Assembly (NCBI GenBank): GCA_052161625.1
Contig: CP197412.1
Reading direction: 5' to 3' (one strand)
DNA from: JBKCUI01 sp052161625
GTDB taxonomy: Bacteria; Planctomycetota; Planctomycetia; Pirellulales; Pirellulaceae
DNA: 64,000 bases
Part shown: positions 1 to 6,750 of the stretch, piece after piece
Position numbering within the stretch: position 1 is the stretch's first letter
How the letters are laid out: every line of letters begins with the position of its first letter
Program-made: the position numbers and the translations under genes
Notes under the pieces: model-generated
The model's database searches: none
What the model was told of the DNA's origin: nothing
Seen by the model: only the letters and a program-made list of their open reading frames with translations

Positions 1-382
1 TTTCTTGACCGTATTCGGCCGGCCCGAATCGGCCACTTCCTGCGAATGCGAACGAACGACCGCATCGAATTTGGCTCAAAGTCTCCATTTGATGAACTCC
101 AAAGAGATGCATGCCAAATTGTCGACGGCAGGAAATCGATTGTCGATTTGGTCTGAGATCCCTCCCCCCAACGAAGCGAAATCACCGGCTGAGGCAATTC
201 GCGAGAAGGGGCTGGCGAATATCTCCGAACTCTATTTGCTCGCGTTGTCTCGTGAACCGACTCCTTCTGAACAAACTGCTGCACTGGAGTATTTGCTCGG
301 CCGGCAAGACCGATTGCGGGAGGCGTATGAAGATTTGACTTGGAGCGTGTTGAACAGCAAAGAGTTTTTGTTCAATCACTAG
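1..382 (+). CDS. DUF1553 (PSD1-type) protein, C-terminal fragment
   Basis: This reading frame is already open at the left edge, so only the last 126 or so residues of a larger protein are present. The segment reads FLTVFGRPES..CECERT, followed by LAQSLHLMNS, which is the pattern I know from the C-terminal DUF1553 domain of planctomycete secreted cytochrome-c-like proteins (usually DUF1549 then DUF1553, about 700-1000 aa). The tail, with LYLLALSREPTPSE and a final SKEFLFNH, is also typical of that family's end. Biochemical function is not established for the family. The next gene starts 4 bases after the stop, so the two are probably cotranscribed. Confidence 0.85.
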   Translation, partial: FLTVFGRPESATSCECERTTASNLAQSLHLMNSKEMHAKLSTAGNRLSIWSEIPPPNEAKSPAEAIREKGLANISELYLLALSREPTPSEQTAALEYLLGRQDRLREAYEDLTWSVLNSKEFLFNH

Positions 383-385
383 TCG

Positions 386-2542
386 ATGCCACCCACCATG
401 CGATTCCACACCGTGAGAATTCTATCGTCGATCATTTGCGCCCTTGTTGTGCTGGGAGCGTTCGGTACTCGGCCGTCCGAGGCCCAGCCCCCTCGCATTG
501 CGTTGGATGCGATCTCGCCCCATGCGGCTGTCGCAGGAGGGGCCATCGAGTTTCGTGTGATCGGTCGCAACACGCAGGACGTGGATCGGTTGGTATTCAA
601 TCATCCGGGAATCCGGGCCGAGCTGAAAAAGGGCGGACCGCTCCCGGGAGATGATGAGCCGCAAAGCGAGTTTGGCGTTTTTCAGGTGTCGATCGGTGCG
701 GACGTTCCTCCCGGAATCGTTGAAGTCCATGCCGTTGGGAAATATGGAGTATCGAACCCTCGTCTCTTCGCCGTTGTCCCCGCTTCATCCCCAGTGATCC
801 AGATCCCGTCTGCGGGCGTAGTCGAGCCTCTTCCACCAGGTGGTTGGATGGCAGGTCGAGCGCGACGGCAAGAGCGAATCCAGATTCCAATCGAAACAGG
901 ACGTGAACCAACCTATCTGGTTTGCATCACCACGGGGCTGGATTCGATGATGCTCCCTCGATTGGTGGTTCGCAATGAGAGGGGTGTTGCCGTGCAGTCG
1001 ATGAGGTGGCAGGACCGATTGCCTATTGTGAAAGCGATTCCAAGCGGGTTTCGAGGGACGGTGGAAATAAGTGATGATCTTTATCGAGGTGGGGAGTCTT
1101 TCCCCTTTCTGATCGGTCTTAGCCCAACGCCAGGAACTCCCTTCCACGCCAGCCCCTTTCTGGCACCTGCCAGCTCGGTTGGAATCCAAAGCCTGCCGAC
1201 TTGGCCGATCCTCGATCGGCGCTCTCTCGATGCAGTCGCTCACGACGTCCCATACACCCTGACTCCTCCCTGCGAAGTACTGCTGGACCGATCGCGAGAC
1301 ACGTCTTTTCAATGGGAGCAAACCGCTGGAACGACCTTGGAAGCAGAGGTCCTGTCGCACTCGCTAGGGCAATCGACCGATGTCCGGCTAACGGTTTCAC
1401 TCTCTGAGTTAGAACAAAAAGAAGCACCGAAGTTTTCGCAGGTGGGAGAAGATTCGCCTGCGGTGGGATCGAAGGGAATTTCTCTTCTTTCGTACGACCC
1501 GCGAGTTGCTATTTCCATTCCCGGAGAATCCGCTCCAAAGCGGGTAACACTCAGCCTGTCGGATCAGCAGTCGAGATCGATGATTTCAAGCCCTGGTACC
1601 CACCCGCTTCGATTGCGAGTCGGACCACCTGCTCCCCGTTTTTACGGCGTTGCCCACTGGAGCCCGTGGACCAACAATCCGGCGATCGCCGGACTGACCG
1701 GAAGCTTGCTTCCACGGGGCGGTCAAGTTGCGTTGCATATCGCGATCGTTCGATCGGGGGGATTTGCGGGAGAAGTGGAAGTCGCTCCGCGGGTGCTACC
1801 CGACGGCATTGCGTGCTTGCCCGCTCGTATTGCGCCGGGACAAAACGAAGGATTTCTACTGTTGAGCGGATCGGAGCAACTCGGGGATTCCGTCGCCCCC
1901 TTGGAGTTGATCGCTAAAGGGAAGATTGGCGATACCGTGGTAGAATCACCCGTACCGATCGCGACGATCTTTCAAAGCGCGACGGCCGAGCGGGGGCAAC
2001 CTCTTTCGCGTATTGCCTCGGGGCTCTGGCTTCGCACCAGCTCGGAACTCGCGCCGATCACCATCCAAAGCAAAACCACCGATGAACTCACGGTGGCTGC
2101 AGGCGACAAAATTGCAATTCCTCTAGTCGCCGCGCGACGTGCCGGTGGAGAAGCGAAATGCATTCTCCGAGGGCAGTATGTTCCCCCAAAATGCACGCTG
2201 CCCGACATCGAATTGGCTGCCAACGGACAAGAAGTTGCGCCGGAGTTGACCACGGCGAAGGACACGCCTCCTGGAGAGTATGTTCTCTGCTTCCAAGGTG
2301 AAATGACTTGGAAGATGAGTGTCCACCCTGAGTCCCATGCTCGGTATGTCGCGTATCGCGACCGCTTGGTGAGCAAGAAAGAGAAAGCGACCACCGATGC
2401 GGAGAAGGGGGCGGTCGATCAAGCCATTGCGGCGGCCAATATGAGAATTGAGCAACTGGCGAAAGAAATCGCACCGCGCGACTTCCCGACCTTCTTCTAC
2501 ACCGCGCCGGTAAGGATTCGTATCTTGCCACCAAAAGAGTAG
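386..2542 (+). CDS. Secreted planctomycete protein with PPC-like pre-domains, companion of DUF1553 gene
   Basis: A 718-residue secreted protein. The N-terminus has a signal peptide (a hydrophobic run about residues 10-28, then ..SEAQPP); ATG at 398 is an alternative start that leaves this signal intact. The body is beta-rich with no catalytic motif I can name. The segment after the signal resembles the Ig-like start of planctomycete proteins carrying bacterial pre-peptidase (PPC) domains, which often follow DUF1549/DUF1553 and DUF1501 genes. Residues about 655-700 form a helical, possibly coiled segment. The stop codon TAG lies inside the first unit of the heptamer repeat that follows. Exact function is unknown; a surface or periplasmic role is inferred. 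Confidence 0.7.
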   Translation: MPPTMRFHTVRILSSIICALVVLGAFGTRPSEAQPPRIALDAISPHAAVAGGAIEFRVIGRNTQDVDRLVFNHPGIRAELKKGGPLPGDDEPQSEFGVFQVSIGADVPPGIVEVHAVGKYGVSNPRLFAVVPASSPVIQIPSAGVVEPLPPGGWMAGRARRQERIQIPIETGREPTYLVCITTGLDSMMLPRLVVRNERGVAVQSMRWQDRLPIVKAIPSGFRGTVEISDDLYRGGESFPFLIGLSPTPGTPFHASPFLAPASSVGIQSLPTWPILDRRSLDAVAHDVPYTLTPPCEVLLDRSRDTSFQWEQTAGTTLEAEVLSHSLGQSTDVRLTVSLSELEQKEAPKFSQVGEDSPAVGSKGISLLSYDPRVAISIPGESAPKRVTLSLSDQQSRSMISSPGTHPLRLRVGPPAPRFYGVAHWSPWTNNPAIAGLTGSLLPRGGQVALHIAIVRSGGFAGEVEVAPRVLPDGIACLPARIAPGQNEGFLLLSGSEQLGDSVAPLELIAKGKIGDTVVESPVPIATIFQSATAERGQPLSRIASGLWLRTSSELAPITIQSKTTDELTVAAGDKIAIPLVAARRAGGEAKCILRGQYVPPKCTLPDIELAANGQEVAPELTTAKDTPPGEYVLCFQGEMTWKMSVHPESHARYVAYRDRLVSKKEKATTDAEKGAVDQAIAAANMRIEQLAKEIAPRDFPTFFYTAPVRIRILPPKE

Positions 2543-2634
2543 CGAGTAGCGAGTAGCGAGTAGCGAGTAGCGAGTAGCGAGTAGCGAGTGGCGAGTGGCG
2601 AGTGGCGAGTGGCGAGGGGCGAGAAGCGAGGGGG
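2537..2634. repeat. 7-bp tandem repeat (GAGTAGC/GAGTGGC)
   Basis: Seven perfect GAGTAGC units (2537-2585) are followed by four GAGTGGC units (2586-2613), then the drifted units GAGGGGC, GAGAAGC and GAGGGGG. The first unit supplies the stop codon of the upstream gene, and the array ends 8 bases before the ATG of the next gene, so it fills the intergenic space. The period is not a multiple of three. On the other strand it reads as an artificial LLATRYS peptide repeat. Confidence 0.95.
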
Positions 2635-2642
2635 CAAGAACG

Positions 2643-3917
2643 ATGAGAAGCTGGAAGGCATATGGGGCGGTTGTGGGAATGGCATGGGCTGTTTTGGGTG
2701 GGGGCGCGATACCGCACCGAGGGATGGGGCAGGAGCTGGGTAAGAGCGAGGCGACGGTTTCGGTAGCGGCCGAGGTGAAGATCGCCTATGTCGATGCGCT
2801 CTTCGAGAACGCTTCCCCGCTGTGGTACGAGCAGGATGAGAGGGGGGCACTGCAAATCCATTTGCTCTACGATCATGAGCGCGATTCGCCCAATCGAGCA
2901 GCAGGTCATATTCACTTTCGAGTTCACGGCAACGCGGGGACAACCGTTCGGACCGAGTTCAATAACCTGGAGAATGTTTGGAATGGACTGCCCGGTTCGG
3001 TGGCTCGCGAGTTGCTGAGCGTGGTCATTTCCGAAGATGGAAAAGAATGGGAATCCCTGCCGCTCAAGCCGACCGAGGATGGTCGCGTCTTCGGTATGAT
3101 TCCTCTCCGCAATGGATCGATTTACGTAGCACGTGTTGAGCCGTATCGTCTTTCCGATTGCGATGCGCTTTTAGAAAAACTCCGGAAAACCGCAGGCGTG
3201 TCGATCGAGACGATTGGAAAGACGGTCGAGGGACGGCCTTTGGAGGTGGTTCAGATCGGATCCCTCTCCGCACCGCATCGCGTGTTTCTCCGAGCCCGAG
3301 CACATCCGTGGGAGGCGGGTGGAAATTGGGTTATCGAGGGACTTGTCGAGCGATTGCTTCAAAGGGATGAAGAGACGAGGCGGATTTTGGAGAAGGTCTC
3401 CTTTGCCATCTTGCCGATGGCGAACAAGGATGGGGTAGCCCGTGGGCGTACTCGCTTTAATTCACGCGGAAAGGATTTGAATCGAGATTGGGGCAATCCT
3501 GCTGATCCCGTTTTATCACCCGAGAATCAAGCGTTGGAGAGCTGGCTGCAGCGGGAGATTGATCGCGGGGATCGTCCTGATCTCGCGATCGAATTGCATA
3601 ACGACGGGAACGGCAAACTTCATATCAGCCGTCCACCTGAAGGGGATCAAACCCGTTATCTAGCTCGCATGGAACTCCTTGAATCTCTGCTTCGGCGTTA
3701 CACCTGGTTCACGGAAGGCTCGACCCAGCCTTCGTTCCGCAATCCAGGAACGTTGGGGGAAGGATGGCATACGAGGTTTGGCATCGATGCCGTGGTTCAC
3801 GAATTCAACTGCAACATCATCGCAGGTTTGCAGGAACGGCCGCTGGGGAAACACTGGCGGGCTTATGGCTACCAGTTGCCACTTGTCTTTGAGAATTATT
3901 TCGACAATCGTCCTTGA
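2643..3917 (+). CDS. M14-family zinc carboxypeptidase, secreted
   Basis: A 424-residue predicted exported zinc carboxypeptidase. The start at 2643 is chosen because it begins a plausible signal peptide (MRSWKAYGAVVG.. to about residue 30); an in-frame start at 2595 would translate part of the tandem repeat. A beta-rich N-terminal domain (to about residue 170) resembles that of cytosolic-type carboxypeptidases. The catalytic domain shows ARAHPWEAGGNW (zinc ligands His221 and Glu224), the M14 signature NKDGVARG..RGKDLNRDW, IELHNDGNG with the third zinc His, and a final VHEFN carrying the likely catalytic Glu. The family removes C-terminal residues from peptides; the substrate here is unknown. 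It is convergent with the next gene, with 8 bases between stops. Confidence 0.85.
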   Translation: MRSWKAYGAVVGMAWAVLGGGAIPHRGMGQELGKSEATVSVAAEVKIAYVDALFENASPLWYEQDERGALQIHLLYDHERDSPNRAAGHIHFRVHGNAGTTVRTEFNNLENVWNGLPGSVARELLSVVISEDGKEWESLPLKPTEDGRVFGMIPLRNGSIYVARVEPYRLSDCDALLEKLRKTAGVSIETIGKTVEGRPLEVVQIGSLSAPHRVFLRARAHPWEAGGNWVIEGLVERLLQRDEETRRILEKVSFAILPMANKDGVARGRTRFNSRGKDLNRDWGNPADPVLSPENQALESWLQREIDRGDRPDLAIELHNDGNGKLHISRPPEGDQTRYLARMELLESLLRRYTWFTEGSTQPSFRNPGTLGEGWHTRFGIDAVVHEFNCNIIAGLQERPLGKHWRAYGYQLPLVFENYFDNRP

Positions 3918-3925
3918 TTCGACGA

Positions 3926-4510
3926 CTACGTTGACGTCTCGATTCGCATGGCCCAGCGATGGGTATGCGGTGTACCGGGATCGCTGCTCGGTTTCATCTC
4001 GAGAATCGTATGCGCTCCCTCGATCCGCACTGACGCTGCACCGTGCATAACAAAAAGATGAGCCTGAGTTTCCGATCCTGAAGACCGGGTGCTAAAGATC
4101 ACCTCCTTGGGGCTAATGCTGGGGACGGCCCAAAGGGGTCCAACCTTCCAAGTCGACCCGAGATGTGAGGCGGGTTTGCTCGTTTTGCAGGCCACATCGA
4201 ACGCGAGGCCTTGGTAGGTGGTCGGATGGGATTGGCTTGGTTCGGTATTGGTGGGGTGAACTGCGATGGACCAGTGTCCGTTTCCGGAAAGTCCGACGCC
4301 GAGCAACACATCTTCGCCTCGGTGCCCCATGCTTTCACGGACGATTTGTTGCCAGGGCGGGCTGGGTGGCCAAGGTTCCGTGCTGGTTCCCTCGACCGAT
4401 TCCATGAGATCGAGCCATCCATCGGGGGTTCGAATGGCCAAACGATGGCGGAATCGATCGACGTCCCACTCGTAGATGACCTTCGTGTCAGCAAATGCCA
4501 ATTCCGCCAT
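3926..4510 (-). CDS. Conserved hypothetical protein downstream of prfB
   Basis: A 194-residue protein of unknown function, rich in Trp, His and Pro, with no signal peptide or membrane segment. I recognise no motif; the alternation of short beta-like segments suggests a compact soluble fold. Its ATG (4510-4508) lies one base after the TAA of prfB (4514-4512), so translation is very likely coupled to the release factor. That spacing, plus an uninterrupted frame through a region where the opposite strand is broken by stops, supports it as a real gene. Confidence 0.6.
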   Translation of the reverse strand: MAELAFADTKVIYEWDVDRFRHRLAIRTPDGWLDLMESVEGTSTEPWPPSPPWQQIVRESMGHRGEDVLLGVGLSGNGHWSIAVHPTNTEPSQSHPTTYQGLAFDVACKTSKPASHLGSTWKVGPLWAVPSISPKEVIFSTRSSGSETQAHLFVMHGAASVRIEGAHTILEMKPSSDPGTPHTHRWAMRIETST

Positions 4511-4511
4511 G

Positions 4512-5622
4512 TTAGGACTCAGTCGCGTTTACCATGCGGTATTTGAGGAATGCTTCTAAGAAGCCTTGGATGTCGCCACCGAGGACGGCATGGAAGCTTC
4601 CCATTTGAAATCCGGTTCGAGAATCCTTTACTCGCTGATCGGGGTGCAGGAAGTAGTTGCGGATCTGCGAACCGAAGCCGGTGACCGTTTTGTTTTGGTA
4701 CTTGGCCGCCATTTCGGCTTCCCGTTTCTCTTCTTCGATCCGGGCCAACCGTGCTCGAAGCATCTTCCAAGCTTGAGAGCGGTTTTTGTGTTGACTCCGG
4801 TCGTTCTGGCATTGGACCACAATACCGGTTGGCATGTGGGTCAGACGAATCGCGGAACTGGTTTTATTGACGTGCTGGCCGCCAGCCCCTGAAGCGCGGA
4901 ACACGTCTTCGCGCACATCTTTGTCGTCGATTTCGATTTCGACACTGTCCTCGATTTCGGGGGAGACATCGACCGCTGCGAAACTGGTCTGCCGTTTACC
5001 TTCCGCGTTATAAGGGCTGATTCGGACGAGCCGATGGATCCCTTCTTCTCCTTTGAGGTATCCGTAGGCAAAAGGGCCGCGGATAATGATGGTGGCTTGG
5101 GTGATCCCTGCCCCTTCGTTGTCGGAGCGATCCACGATCTCGGCGCTGTAACCGTTTTGCTGAGCCCATGCGGCATACATGCCGAGGAGCATTTCGGCCC
5201 AGTCGTTCGCGTCGAGACCACCTTCTCGGGCGTGGACCGAGAGGATGGCGCCGCAGCTATCGTTCGGACCATTGAGCAAGGCCTGCAGTTCCAACTGGTC
5301 CACCGAGCTCTCGAGCTGCTCCAGTTCCGTCGTCACCTCTTCCTCGGCACCCGGGTCCTCCTCCAGCATTTCCACCAGTTCCGCAAGATCATTGCAAGCC
5401 GCGATCGCGTGTTTGAGGGGTTCGACCACCCCTTTGAGCGATTTCAGCTTTTGAACAACTAGCTGTGCCTTATCGGATTGGTCCCAGAAATCAGGGCGGA
5501 CCATCGTCTCCTCAAGCGAGGCAATCTCCAACGTTTTTCCCGCGTAGTCAAAGACCGTCTCGCAACGGGGCGAGCCTCACGCGGATGTCTTCGATCCGTT
5601 TCGAAAGATTGCTGTCACTCAT
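4512..5622 (-). CDS. prfB: Peptide chain release factor 2, with programmed +1 frameshift
   Basis: RF2 recognises UGA and UAA stop codons and triggers peptidyl-tRNA hydrolysis. The gene is read in two frames. A 24-codon leader starts at ATG 5622 (MSDSNLSKRIEDIR..LRDGL) and reaches an in-frame TGA at 5550-5548. A +1 slip on CTT continues as D-Y-A-G-K-T to the stop at 4512, giving about 369 residues, the normal length. The main frame shows the catalytic GGQ motif in SGAGGQHVNKT and the codon-recognition loop (SPY here; SPF in E. coli RF2). An in-frame TGA directly precedes the ATG, so no longer leader is possible. RF2 probably autoregulates: low RF2 favours the slip. The next gene follows after one base. 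Confidence 0.95.
5548..5553 (-). promoter_or_regulatory. RF2 programmed frameshift site (CTT TGA C)
   Basis: On the minus strand the codons CTT (5553-5551) and TGA (5550-5548) are followed by C, the classic RF2 slippery stop. Reading resumes at GAC (5549-5547). The preceding bases GAGACGGT are only a weak match to the internal Shine-Dalgarno-like element (AGGGGG) seen in E. coli. Confidence 0.92.
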
Positions 5623-5777
5623 TCAAGAAGCTTCGGTTGCAGGAATTTGCAAAATGACGTGGAAAATGGCTCAAGAAAAAAAGAGCAGATGCTGGAATTG
5701 TGTTCACGCTTCGACCCTGCATCTGCCGATTCAAACGATTGTAACAAAAAGGACGAAATTCGATACACGGTGTTGCC

Positions 5778-6221
5778 ATGCAAATCCAATCGTCACGTTT
5801 CGGAAAGATTGAAATCAATCACTCGGACATGTTGCTGATGCCGCATGGTTTGGTCGGTTTCGAGACTTGTCGGCACTGGATCCTCCTGTCCACCGACGAT
5901 GACAGCCAAGTCGCTTGGCTACAATCGGTGGCACTGGCAAATGTCGCTCTTCCGGTTGTTAGCCCGCGACGCTATCTACCCGACTACAAGGCACATGTGC
6001 ACAAGCGGGACCTGGCCACTCTTAATCTCCATTCGGATGATCTGCTCTACTTCCTGTGCGTGGTGAGCAAGAATGGCAATAACCTGACCGCCAACCTCAA
6101 AAGCCCGATTCTGCTGAATGCCACTCGGCACTTGGCCATCCAAGCGACGGTAACGGACAATCAGCCGCTTGCCTTCCCGCTCGGGCTTATCGAGATCCAG
6201 TCCACCCAGCGCGCTGCTTAA
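5778..6221 (+). CDS. fliW: Flagellar assembly factor FliW
   Basis: A 147-residue FliW-like protein. FliW binds flagellin and antagonises the RNA-binding regulator CsrA, coupling flagellin synthesis to export. The N-terminal pattern (SSRFGKIEI.., then LLMPHGLVGFETCRHWILL) and the segment LVVSKNGNNLTANLKSPILLN-like (here VVSKNGNNLTANLKSPILLN near residues 94-113) are characteristic, and the length is normal. It starts 155 bases from the divergent prfB. csrA, which is the usual neighbour, is not in the window, nor are flagellar genes. No terminator with a U-run is visible after the stop, although GC-rich inverted repeats lie at about 6210-6250. Confidence 0.88.
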   Translation: MQIQSSRFGKIEINHSDMLLMPHGLVGFETCRHWILLSTDDDSQVAWLQSVALANVALPVVSPRRYLPDYKAHVHKRDLATLNLHSDDLLYFLCVVSKNGNNLTANLKSPILLNATRHLAIQATVTDNQPLAFPLGLIEIQSTQRAA

Positions 6222-6319
6222 GGGGCTGGAATCGCCCCCTGTGCGCTGTTATCCTCACGGGACCCTGCGGGCGTTCGCCCCGCATTGGCTGTCCCCTTTT
6301 TCGTGAGGAACTCCGCCCC

Positions 6320-6733
6320 ATGCAACCGCGCACACAAGCTCCCTGGCTGGTCACGCTCCTTTCTCTCCTCTGCTTGGCTGCCTTCGCCTCGGTCCTCCCC
6401 ATCACTCTCGCGCAAGAAAAATCGAATCGCATGTTGCGCCACGTCGTCCTATTCAAGTTCAAAGAGACAAGCAGCAAAGAGGATGTGCAGGAGGTCGTCG
6501 ACGCTTTCCGTTCGCTCAAAAAATCGATCCCTGAAGTGGCTGCGTTCGAACATGGAACCGACAACAGCCCCGAAGGCCTCGCGAATGGATTCACCCACTG
6601 CTTTCTCGTGACCTTCAAAAGCGAGAAGGACCGCGACGCCTATCTTCCACACCCCAAGCACAAAGAGTTCGTAGAAGTCCTCAAGCCTCACTTGGACAAA
6701 GTACAAGTCATCGACTACTGGGCCCAAGACTAG
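6320..6733 (+). CDS. Dabb-family (stress-responsive A/B barrel) protein, exported
   Basis: A 137-residue protein with a signal peptide (hydrophobic run about residues 10-32 ending ..ITLAQE) and one Dabb domain: MLRHVVLFKFKE at residues 37-48, then KSIPEV, THCFLVTFKSEKDRDAYLPHPKHKEFV and a final VIDYW. Dabb proteins form dimeric alpha/beta barrels; most are uncharacterised and some act on small aromatic molecules. Export is common among planctomycete members. The next gene starts 17 bases after the stop, so the two may be cotranscribed. Confidence 0.85.
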   Translation: MQPRTQAPWLVTLLSLLCLAAFASVLPITLAQEKSNRMLRHVVLFKFKETSSKEDVQEVVDAFRSLKKSIPEVAAFEHGTDNSPEGLANGFTHCFLVTFKSEKDRDAYLPHPKHKEFVEVLKPHLDKVQVIDYWAQD

Positions 6734-6750
6734 CTTCGCGAGTTCGATCC

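Noticed and set aside
2537..2634. Possible CRISPR array
   Set aside because: Units are directly adjacent 7-mers with no spacers, and no cas gene is present.
2088..2943. Minus-strand frames reading repeated LLATRYS across the heptamer array
   Set aside because: The repeats come from translating the 7-bp tandem units; the flanking sequence has no protein-like character and overlaps two good plus-strand genes.
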